Below, one piece after another: positions 55,287 to 64,000 of a stretch of DNA of 64,000 nt; position 1 is the first letter of the stretch; the number at the start of each line of letters is the position of its first letter. The stretch is from positions 100,172-164,171 of the forward strand of contig MU619270.1 of assembly GCA_025201805.1 (NCBI GenBank). Direction: 5' to 3'. The stretch comes from Parasitella parasitica (taxonomy: Eukaryota; Mucoromycota; Mucoromycetes; Mucorales; Mucoraceae). The position numbers were made by a program, and so were the translations under genes. The notes under the pieces are model-generated. The model made no database searches. It saw nothing but the letters and a program-made list of their open reading frames with translations, and was not told where the DNA came from.

Positions 55287-56549
55287 ATGAGTCAATGGTT
55301 GAAAAGCTTATTTCGCATCAGTGCCAACAATGCACCCCGTCTCGCGGCTTCCAAATACGACAAATTAACTCGACCACAACTGATAACAAAAATCAAAGCG
55401 CTTGAGGATCAATTATTCAGTAAAAAACACTCTATTGATTATGACAATCATAGGCCATTTGACATGACACAATACAGCCAGCAACGGATTGCACTCAAGG
55501 TAGCCTACTTAGGGTGGAACTATTCTGGGTTTGCATCGCAAGGAGATGAAATCAACACGCCCACAGTAGAAGGACAGATATTCAAAGCTTTGGAAACATG
55601 TAAACTGATCACACATCCAGACCAATGTCAATTTACTCGATGCGGCAGAACTGATAAGGGCGTAAGTGGTTTAGGCCAAGTGGTTGCACTGAATGTTCGA
55701 AACAGTAACAGCAAAAAACAAGACGACGCTTCTGTAGTGTCGTCATTACCGTATGTTGAGATTCTAAACAGACTTTTACCAGACGATATACGTATTTTAG
55801 CTTGGGCGCCTGTAGATCTAGCATTCAACGCAAGGTTTGATTGCAAGTCGCGCACCTACAGGTACTTTTTCCAGAAAGGAACCTTGGATTTAGGATTGAT
55901 GCGGAAGGCAGGCTGCTTCATGATTGGGTCGCACGATTTTCGAAATTTTTGTCGACTGGATCCTTCCAAAAACATAACCAGTTACGAGCGCACAGTAATC
56001 TCTTTGAATATTCATTCGATAGCTGACGATTTTTATTACGTCGAACTGAAAGGGACAGCATTTTTGTGGCATCAAGTGAGGTGCATTATGGCCATTCTGT
56101 TTCTAGTGGGCCAAAAGTTGGAAAAACCAGAAATAGTGCGGGATTTACTAGACATCCATACATTCCCAGCAAGGCCTGATTACCCGATGGCAAGTGATCT
56201 ACCATTGCTATTCTACGACTGTGAATTTGACGGGATAGAATGGATATATGCACACAAAAACGAACGGAAAGATGTCAAGATACCCACACCTCTAAGGACA
56301 TGGAGGCATTTCCACGAATTCTGGTCTGTGCAAGTCATCAAAAGCCTGCTGTATAAAACCTGTATTGATAAAGTTGAAACGTTTCCCATGTTTAAGGCCT
56401 ATCCCCTTGAGGAGGCAGCTGTTTTATTAGGCGCTGGTAGATCTATCGGAACAAGTCATTATAAACCACTAAAGGAGAGGCCTCAAGCTGATACAGATCA
56501 AGTAAAGAAGGAAAAATATCGCATCAAACAGCTGAAAAAGCAGCAATAA
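55287..56549 (+). CDS. DEG1: tRNA pseudouridine(38/39) synthase (Deg1/Pus3, TruA family)
   Basis: An intronless gene of 420 aa. The catalytic Asp is D123 in the TRCGRTDKGVSGLGQVVAL motif of TruA-family enzymes. The segment SHDFRNFCRLD is the signature that distinguishes Deg1/Pus3 from Pus1. Other family blocks are RIALKVAYLGWNYSGFA, NARFDCKSRTYRYFF and LKGTAFLWHQVRCIM. The enzyme isomerises U38 and U39 of the tRNA anticodon stem-loop, supporting translational fidelity. The N-terminal ~60 residues include a short coiled-coil-like stretch common in Pus3. The stop codon lies 4 bp from the stop of a convergent gene, with both stops inside overlapping AATAAA hexamers. Confidence 0.96.
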   Translation: MSQWLKSLFRISANNAPRLAASKYDKLTRPQLITKIKALEDQLFSKKHSIDYDNHRPFDMTQYSQQRIALKVAYLGWNYSGFASQGDEINTPTVEGQIFKALETCKLITHPDQCQFTRCGRTDKGVSGLGQVVALNVRNSNSKKQDDASVVSSLPYVEILNRLLPDDIRILAWAPVDLAFNARFDCKSRTYRYFFQKGTLDLGLMRKAGCFMIGSHDFRNFCRLDPSKNITSYERTVISLNIHSIADDFYYVELKGTAFLWHQVRCIMAILFLVGQKLEKPEIVRDLLDIHTFPARPDYPMASDLPLLFYDCEFDGIEWIYAHKNERKDVKIPTPLRTWRHFHEFWSVQVIKSLLYKTCIDKVETFPMFKAYPLEEAAVLLGAGRSIGTSHYKPLKERPQADTDQVKKEKYRIKQLKKQQ

Positions 56550-56553
56550 ATCT

Positions 56554-57774
56554 TTATTGGTGTGTCAGAAATGGAATGCTAAAAGCTTCTGGTTTGTGTC
56601 TTTTTATTTCTTCTCTATTGGAGTTGGTGGTAGGTAAGGGTAATGGTGATGGTGGTTGGGGTGGAGTTGTTGTTAATGCTGGCAGTGTTGTCAATGCTGA
56701 TGTTGTTGTTGTTCTCGCTGGTGGTGGTCTCGATGTTCCTATTGGGTTATCTTTACTCTCGATAGATATGGATATCTTCCGTTTGTTATTTGTTTCTGTC
56801 GTAGTGGCATTGCCGTTCTTTTTTCGCTTAAGCCAAAAATTGCTGATCAGAACATGCGCTCCCCAAAACTCGGAGCAAACTTTCAATGGCAGTAAATGTT
56901 CGGTGGCGGCTTCAAGCTTTCTATAAGCGTCTAATTTGATTGTAGGGTCCAGTCGACTCCACCGTAAATCGGGATCAATGTTATTGATTTCCTTGATGTG
57001 AGACAAGATTGCCTTGGTAACAAGTATGGCTTCTTTAACCATAGCCTTGTAGTCTAATCCAGTTTTTGATGATGGCCCCAGCACTTTCGAAATCAAATCA
57101 ATATAAAGGTTGCATGTGAATTGTAAGCTGTGTGTTTTTCCTCCCATCGAATTGGCAAGCTCTTTAGTTGAAGGCCGTGGAACAACTCGATCAATAGCGC
57201 TATATTTTGGAAAAGGTCCTTTGGCGACACTTTCTTCAAAGCTAATCACATTTGACTTTAAGACCTGTACACTCTGGGGGCTATCGAATGGATTGTCTTC
57301 ATTTGATGTGGTATTACTGAAGTCTTCAATATTGGGGAATTTATTGTTGCTGTTATTGTTGTTATTTATAGTTACTTTGATGGCTTGGATTTTGTTATTC
57401 AAATCTCTAACGTGAGACACAAGATGTGTGATATCTTGACCCATTGCCTGTATTTTGTCCAAGACAAGGTCGAGTTTTTGCTGCATTGATTGGCATGAGT
57501 TACTTTGTGTATCCTATAATTTATAAATCATTAGATATGTATTCAGGCATTATGTATGTATTCAAACCTCATTTCTTTGTAGGTCATCGTGCTCGTCGTT
57601 ATCTACGTTTTGCTGAATACTCTTTTTAGCGGTGTTGGCTCTATCTGTGTAATATTCTTCCTCATAATAATCATCCTCGTTGTAACTAGGCAACAATGAG
57701 AGTCCGCACTATAAAATGTTGTACAACATCACTCACTTAATTTGTGATTTTCGTCTTTTGGCTGCTCTGCCCAT
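56554..57774 (-). CDS. Unknown nuclear-like protein with coiled coil and low-complexity tail
   Basis: Three exons (57774-57737, 57685-57568, 57513-56554; introns 51 and 54 bp) give 371 aa. The start MGRAAKRRKSQ is a basic nuclear-localisation-like segment, followed by an acidic/Tyr-rich patch (NEDDYYEEEYY). Residues about 62-95 (LDLVLDKIQAMGQDITHLV) form a likely coiled coil, then an Asn run. A conserved-looking helical domain lies at about 165-285 (LQFTCNLYIDLISKVL ... LKVCSEFWGAHVLISNFW). The C-terminus is Thr/Pro-rich. I recognise no family; a lineage-specific DNA- or chromatin-associated factor is a guess. It is convergent with DEG1. Confidence 0.75.
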
Positions 57775-57861
57775 TCTGAGGAAATCACTCAATATAAATA
57801 TATTTTGATTTGAGGAATTAAAGCCAAAATGTATCACTTTTTTTTTCTCGTTATTTTATAC

Positions 57862-57862
<1 letters not shown>

Positions 57863-57892
<30 letters not shown>
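57863..57892 (+). repeat. 30-nt poly(A) tract
   Basis: Thirty adenines (thymines on the pirin sense strand) just beyond the pirin 3' end. Similar runs of 23 and 27 occur at 9515 and 11850. Confidence 0.9.
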
Positions 57893-57894
<2 letters not shown>

Positions 57895-57966
57895 AAATCT
57901 TCTAAATTTCTAGATCTGTTTTTGGGATACCGTCGTTGGAAAAAAAGAAGTAATTGTAAATAACAT

Positions 57967-58916
57967 TTACTCATTACCCCACTTATTTTGAATAGAGGAA
58001 GTCCATTCAGGAGCACCTTCGAATCCATTGCGGCCTTGCTGATAATCAGAAACAGCTTGGATAATTTCTTGTTGCGTGTTCATGACGAACGGGCCATGTT
58101 GAACAATAGGCTCCTTGATTGGCTTGCCAGCAATTATCACAAAATGTGTATCATCCGAAACAGATTCAACTGGAATGAAATCACCCTGATTATTCTCCAA
58201 CACCAATGTATGGTGGGCCTCAGACAAGTGCTGTGTTCCTCCAAATTTGGCAGATCCATCGATTGTATATATGAATCCAGTATACTCTGCTGGTATCTCT
58301 TGTTCCATCCTTTTACCCTTTTTCATCTTGACATCGATAAACATGGTCGGTGTACGTGTTATCACAGGGCTAGTCGTTCCATTGGATGTGCCAGCAATGA
58401 CCTTGATCTCTACTCCAGGCTCAGGTGAGACATGTGCCACTTTTTCTTTTGGAAGCTCCTGGTAGTTTGGCTCCTTCATTTTGTCTTCCTTTGACAAATT
58501 AACCCAAAGCTGTAGGCCATGAGCTCGATCTTTGGTTGCTGGAATTTCGGTATGGACAATACCACGCGCTGCCGACATCCACTGAAGATCGCCAGGCCCA
58601 ATGCGCCCTTTATGGCCTTTGAAATCTTCGTGTAAAAATTCACCTTCCAACATGTAAGTTACAGTTTCAAACCCTCTATGTGGGTGGTCAGGAAAGCCAC
58701 CAGGAGCATGCACATCAAACTCGTCTAGCATCAGGAATGGATCCAAGTTACGTAAAGCTGCAGTCCCTATGCTTCTATAGACTTTAAATCGGTGAGATCA
58801 TTTACGCGGTTTCTCCATAGATGTGATAGAATATCCCTACCTTTGGCTCCTGCACCATCCATTTGTGGCCTTGAGCGTACACTGTTGGCAATGTTTCTTG
58901 CAATACGTGAGGCCAT
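57967..58916 (-). CDS. Pirin family protein
   Basis: Two exons (58916-58841, 58781-57967; 59-bp intron with an AAG acceptor) give 296 aa. The upstream junction was chosen because it yields KVYRSIGTAALRNLDPFLM, which matches the RRSIG..ELKNLDPFLL start of pirins. Metal ligands are present: His-His in FPDHPHRGFETVTY and His-Glu in ARGIVHTEIP. The double cupin continues with HGLQLWVNL and ends with the conserved QHGPFVMNT. Pirins are iron-binding nuclear or cytosolic redox sensors, and some have quercetinase activity. Length and motifs are ordinary. The first 30 residues (MASRIARNIANSVRSRP) could act as a mitochondrial signal. Confidence 0.95.
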
Positions 58917-60937
58917 TATAACAAAATGAACAATCAAAGATGTAAAAGTTTAGCCTTCTACGTTTTTCTGTTTTAGCCCTTTTAAATGGTTAGGATCCCG
59001 CAAAAAAAAAATTAAAAGGGCTTGGTCATAGCACAATTAATAAAGGATTACTGTTACTACAGTTTTGTATCACAAAGTCCCTTTTATACACTTTTTCAGT
59101 AGTAGCCTTGAGGTGCATAAAAATATATTGTACACTATTAGTTGAATCCAGCAAGATTATAGAAAATTCTAGGTTTGCGGAGCAGCGGCCGGGTGAATCC
59201 TACATTACTTTGGCCTTTTTTTTTCTTTTTAGCATCAACGTTTTGTTTAGGATATTAGTAGGTTAGTAACACTCGTCGGTAGCAATTATCGGAATTGTAC
59301 TACCTTTGAAGAAATCAGCAAACCGCATTGTTATATTGTGCTTTGATATACCTATACTATCCACGGAGGACCTTCCGAAAAGTTCAGTCAAATTACGTCA
59401 GATGGAAATATGGAAAAAAAGGTACCATTTAAATTCTATAAAATGTAATTGATCATGTCTCATTTTTTTAAAAATTCTCAAGGCATTTTACCTATTGGTT
59501 CAGTTTTGATTCTAATCGGTATAGTAAATACATTCCCTTTTTTGGTGGGTGAGTAAAATTTTTATGCTGAAACTCATTTTAGCTAAATGTCAATTGCCCA
59601 TCTGTGATAATATATACCATCAGCTTACATAAAGAACCTTTTGCAATGATAATGAGAATCCTAAAGGCTATATAGTCAGGCTTACTATAACCTGAGTTTT
59701 ATAATACGATATAAAGTCATGCCTAGAAACTACAAGAGTCTTATATATAAAGCTTACGTTTACAGTTCATGTGCTTATCTGTTATATGCTAAAACTGCAT
59801 GCATTATCTTGAAAATGCTAAATGGAGCGGCCTATGAACCATTAATTGACAGCTACCCCTTTTTATTTTATTTTGCCATTTTCAGAAATAAATGTTCTCT
59901 CACGTATATCTGTAGACTCTAATGCATATTTAACACCCAGAAGTGTAATAATATTGAACATGGCGTCGATTGTGCTCTATTCAATGGTAAAGTTTGTTTT
60001 CTAATTTTAACAAAGATTTGCATCAGTATTTCTGATAAAGTGGATTTTCAGTTTATTAAAGAACTATTTTTGCTTGCATTCTCCTAATAAACACTATCGT
60101 TGTATAAACACATCATTTAGGAACATATACTTCTAAAGTATGCTACAGTGAAAGTCTCGTTTATTGGTTCAAAAATCGGATTTTGTCAAAAATGAGTTAT
60201 TAAACGATGACCATAAGGCCAAAAGTTCCCAAAAAGCTGTCAATATACATCAAAACGGATCTATTGATCAGCTAATGTTATTTGGAATGTTTTGAGCCGT
60301 CAAAACATTGTGGATCTGAAATAAATGACACCTAAAAATACAAATTTTTGGTATTTTCAATATTGATAGTATCTAATCTTGTTTAGACTTTTATTTTTTT
60401 TTGATAGATACAGCCTCTATCACATATTATCGTTTTCGAAAATTATAGTAGATACTCATCTCTAAGTTCGGGCTTTAATGCAACACTACAATATTGTTAT
60501 ATGTTTCAACAAAGTAAGACTTGATAACATTTCAGCTGTTTTATAGACTTTGAGGCTATTATTGTGTTGTTTTAGGCTATGTACATTACCCGTAGGCATA
60601 CCAAACAATTGCTATTAATTTAAATATTTGTTTTGATGTAATTGCCTGTCGTGCCTAAAACAATCTCAGTTGCCTCCGCTTCGGCTTCCAATGTGGTAAA
60701 TGCTCTCAGAGCCACGCTTTGTTTTTCATATATATAGTAATAATAAATTTGAATCCCTTTCTTCCCTATATCTTTCAATGCTGCTATGTGATAATATATA
60801 ATTTAATTTTTTTTTTTTTTAGGGAGGGGAACTATTCACCAGAATTTGTACCACGGGTGGGTATTTACCACATTTCCAGCCTTCGCTTCGGCAACATTTT
60901 GATTGTCATAGGATTGGATTTGGAAATATTGAAACTA
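58917..60937. other. Intergenic region
   Basis: About 2 kb, A+T-rich, without a supported gene. Between 60660 and 60910 two GCTTCGGC-containing strings occur (60673 and 60885), reminiscent of transposon-end GC motifs, but no boundaries can be defined. Confidence 0.45.
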
Positions 60938-62292
60938 CTAATTAAAATAGTCTTTGACTAAGATTTCTTCTGAACTTAGCTCGACGTAGCCTAGTGATTG
61001 GTTTCCTAGTGATTCGTTTTCTAGTTGATCAATCTCGGTCAATGACTTCTCCACAATATGTTTGAGAAAGGCGAAAAACTCGAGGACTTTGACCCACTGT
61101 TTTTTTTCTGCTTTAGTGGTGGGGATGGTACATGATCTTGCTTCCACAAACTTCCACTTAGTGGAGTTGTGAACAGTAGTCAAACAAAGCGTAAAACAAT
61201 TTTCAATAATAGAAATGCAAGGGATTTGTACCTTCATTAATGTTTTTAAAGAGCCCATCTTGTACTTTGTGATGATGTACTTCAGGAAATTAGATGTACT
61301 TTTTAATTGCTTGTAAGTATCATCTATGGTATGCGGAGTGCTAGCCTCGGATCTGTTAAAGAAAATATCTTAGCCTCAATACAGAAATGACAATCTTCTA
61401 AAAAAAAAAAAAGTTTCTTGCATACCCAGAAGATTCCAATATTACTGTTAATGTCTCTACTTCATTTGTTAAAATACCATCATGAAGCTTTCTGTTGATT
61501 CCAGAAACTCGAAAGTCTTTCAAAGGAAGCCATACACGCCTTGTTTCAATTAGTTGTTTCTCACACCTTTAAATGTGAAAAAATTAAATCTCTAAGCATC
61601 TTTGAATATCTGATAGATAGGATTACTCACCATGAACCGCTTAGACTTCCAACCATAATACTAAAATTCTTAAATATAGGGACAACAGTTTCACAGAAAA
61701 AAGTCTTTTCATGACTTGGATTGATTGGAGTTGATCTTCGACAGGTTTGATAATAGTCGGTCAGGATATGGCGCATCATATCAATAAATTTGCCTTCGCC
61801 TGGCAATGTCCAAATCTTTCGAGTGTCCATGAAATTGTCAGGATCTAAAACACTATTTAAAAAAGAAATTGCACCTTCATGAAACTTAATGTATGCATTT
61901 GCATATTGCTCGTCTCGGTAGGCTTCAAATATTACTTGAGTAGCAGGGTAGCAGGTTATTCTTGTATCTGACGACAAACGTATTTCAAATAAATCACTTA
62001 GGCAACCATGATCGCTTTGATTGAGGGCAGGCTTTTTTGGAGATATAAGGTTCTTTGAAGGAACATGGTAGTCAAATCGTTTGCCGTTCTTAACAAAAGA
62101 GTATTGGCTCTATAGGATTTTTCATAAGTATTTCTTTTTTGTAATTGGAAACTACGTATACATCATTGATGATACCTTTGATACGGTAGGATTGATATTG
62201 AAGGGATCTTCCGTGTCAAACAAAGACTGCTCGTATTGCTGATTAATTTCACTGATATTAACTGACCTGCTCGCTTCGCTCACGACGGCCAT
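60938..62292 (-). CDS. Lineage-specific hypothetical protein, four exons
   Basis: Exons 62292-62176, 62109-61631, 61566-61426 and 61352-60938 join in one frame to 383 aa (introns 66, 64 and 73 bp). Notable segments are LFDTEDPFNINPTVSK, SQYSFVKNGKRFDYHV, ITCYPATQVIFEAYRDEQY, IWTLPGEGKFIDMMRHIL and HEKTFFCETVVPIFKNF. No transmembrane helix or catalytic motif was recognised. The compact multi-exon structure resembles repetitive hypothetical genes that I associate with Mucorales, so a multi-copy family is likely (inference). The first codons lie within a GC-rich palindromic sequence (GCGACGATGGCCGTCGTGAG) next to Helitron debris, so the 5' end may derive from the transposon. Confidence 0.72.
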
Positions 62293-62372
62293 CGTCGCCC
62301 TACCGGGAGCTCAATCTTTTGATAAGTGCTAATCAGAAATTCAATGCTCTTTTATTGTTGTCTATCTATAAC

Positions 62373-62690
62373 TTAAAATATATTGTTAGACAGAAATAAA
62401 AATATAGATGTAGTAACGCACAATAGGAAAAAAACGTAAAAATCAGTAGAGTTATATAAATACTTCATGGAATACAATATTATCGGTGTATGATCCAGTA
62501 TAGTTTTTGGTAGTTGAGGTATTTCTATGCAGAAGAATTTTGATTGAAGATAGCTGCTCAATGCGCGAGAAAGCAACATATAACTGGCCGTGTGAGAAAA
62601 AGACCAAGAAAGTCGAGTGACCTTGGGCCTTGATGGTCATGGTGAATACCGGTCTAACAGAAAATTAGCAATCAACTCAGGACAGCACAA
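62373..62690 (-). pseudogene. Helitron PIF1-like helicase, C-terminal remnant
   Basis: On the minus strand FSVRPVFTMTIKAQGHSTF leads into FFSHGQLYVAFSRIEQLSSIKILL and NIVFHEVFI. These are the last motifs of the PIF1-type helicase of Helitron RepHel proteins (family pattern: MTINKAQGQ, HGQLYVALSR, NIVYKEV). The Asn of MTINKAQG is deleted and part of the loop before HGQLYV is missing. Upstream there is no helicase body; zinc-knuckle sequence follows directly, so the element has a large internal deletion. Confidence 0.78.
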
Positions 62691-62728
62691 AGAAAAATCG
62701 GGATTTGCACTGGTGCCTCCATTTTTCT

Positions 62729-63212
62729 CTATGCCCACATGCGTGCTTGACAATGGCGATAGATGCTGTTCCTTCCACCAAGATCATGGCGTTTGGTGAA
62801 AGAGGGTGTACTTCTTCTAGCCATGTTATGAGTATTGTTGTGTATTAATTTGGCACCCAATCTACTGGTAGATCGCAAATGACTTTCTTGTCCACAGCTT
62901 GAACAAATACGTCTGCTGGTTGTTGCATCATTAACGCTGATTGTTTCTGTTTGCTGATCTACTTTCATAGTTTCAGATTGAGATCCCAGTTTACACAAAG
63001 AATTCGATTATAATTGTAAAGTAAAAACAAATTTGAGTCATACGATTAGCAATGTTGTTAGCGCAATGACGATAAGAAGATCGATGATGGCCTATAACAC
63101 CACAGCTTCCGCAAGTGTTAGTATTAGCACGGGTGTTATTGAGGCAAAGCCTGCTTGCAGAACGCGAATGGCCTTCTTGACCACAGCTTGAGCAGATTCT
63201 AATAGCTGGCAA
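62729..63212 (-). pseudogene. Zinc-knuckle (CX2CX4HX7C) segment, probable Helitron N-terminus
   Basis: Two intact knuckles, CSSCGQEGHSRSASRLC and CGSCGVIGHHRSSYRHC, lie at 63090-63200. A third, CSSCGQESHLRSTSRLG, near 62870-62920 has lost its last Cys. Stops separate the blocks. Such short CCHC repeats precede the Rep domain in Helitron-type proteins (inference), and the order on the strand, knuckles then helicase tail, fits one internally deleted Helitron. Confidence 0.6.
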
Positions 63213-64000
63213 TCTGTGTTTGTAGTAATAAAAAGTGTCAACATATTTGTATTAAATAAAACAGAGTGTGTAGCTTAAAAAGTCGCCTTTGCTGGTTAGA
63301 CCATGTCCAATTTCGAACGATTCAAACTTTTTCGCCCGACTTTCAACATTATTCACTCTGTTTAGAGAGTTTTAATTTTAAATTAATGTACATGATCATC
63401 TATTTCATGTTTTGTTTCATACGCACATTTTACTTATAATTTTCTGAAGTGTTAAAGTATTTTCAATTAGTTTCTGAAATTGAGGATGTGCTTGGCTCAA
63501 AGCCGACTTCTTGAAATTTAACAAACTGGAATGGAATTGAAAAAACCAACTAAAGCATTTGTTAATTCCATTTCTTCTTGGTTTGCTTTATTCTTGAGCT
63601 TCAAGCGACTTTAATGCGACTGTTTTTTTTACGAGGCGTGTAAAAAAAGTTAGCAGATAAATAAGAGTTATCTAAAAAAAGTATGCTGGGAAACTCGCCT
63701 GGGAAACCAGCTTGGAGGTCTCCCATTTAAAATAATTGAAATTCAGATTTTGACAAAATAAAGTGATATCATTGGATAAACTCTTATGTTATTTGACATG
63801 AAAGTGTACCTAATGCATTGAATACTGGTGTCTTTATACTGTTAATTGATTATTCTTGTATATATTCACTATAGTAGATTTTCTACTGAATATTTTTTAT
63901 TGTCTAAGGTTATTTTTAATATCTTTTAAGAAGTTTATAAAAGAGCTTTACTAAAAGAAACATCGAGAAAGACTTGGAAAATACTAAAAATCTGAATTAT
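63213..64000. other. A+T-rich right end of the window
   Basis: About 790 bp with no supported gene. Confidence 0.45.

Overview
This window is nuclear DNA of a filamentous fungus. The genes carry short spliceosomal introns (about 50-75 bp, mostly GTA.G donors), the intergenic DNA is A+T-rich, and the standard code is used. The gene repertoire (animal-like P-type IIC cation ATPase, F-box/LRR paralogues, a lineage-specific multi-exon family next to Helitron debris) suggests an early-diverging fungus, most likely Mucoromycota/Mucorales. That placement is inference from gene content; no database search was possible.

Layout. 0-9 kb: a P-type IIC ATPase (minus), then a complete 1.87-kb Tc1/mariner-like transposon with identical 176-bp inverted repeats and an intact DD34E transposase, then a seven-exon HINT/HIT hydrolase. 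9-19 kb: an organelle-targeted, bacterial-type Fe-S L-serine dehydratase, two F-box paralogues on the minus strand (one frameshifted in an A8 run), and a single-pass membrane protein with a LEA-2-like domain. 19-32 kb: TRA1/TRRAP, about 4,059 aa in eight exons. 32-36 kb: a small secreted peptide, an aldehyde dehydrogenase and a decayed M20 peptidase. 36-44 kb: a gene-poor zone with a decayed multi-exon gene, a MULE transposase remnant with a broken SWIM finger, a 59-bp poly(A) tract and one unidentified coding fragment. 44-55 kb: a PDR-type ABC transporter, then three same-strand paralogues of a small secreted family. 55-59 kb: DEG1/PUS3, a convergent gene of unknown function, and a pirin. 59-64 kb: a lineage-specific hypothetical gene whose first exon abuts remnants of an internally deleted Helitron.

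The strongest candidate for something undescribed is the secreted family at 49-55 kb. Its members share a signal peptide, a conserved core of about 40 residues and an aligned dibasic (Kex2-like) site. They differ in the tail after that site: none, a short Asn/Glu/Pro/Asp tail, or an 11-unit Pro-Asp-Glu decapeptide array. The second notable structure is the transposon TIR, which is itself a tandem array of degenerate 21-22-bp units.

Exon boundaries were derived by eye from GT/AG sites and reading-frame continuity. Family assignments rest on recalled motifs.
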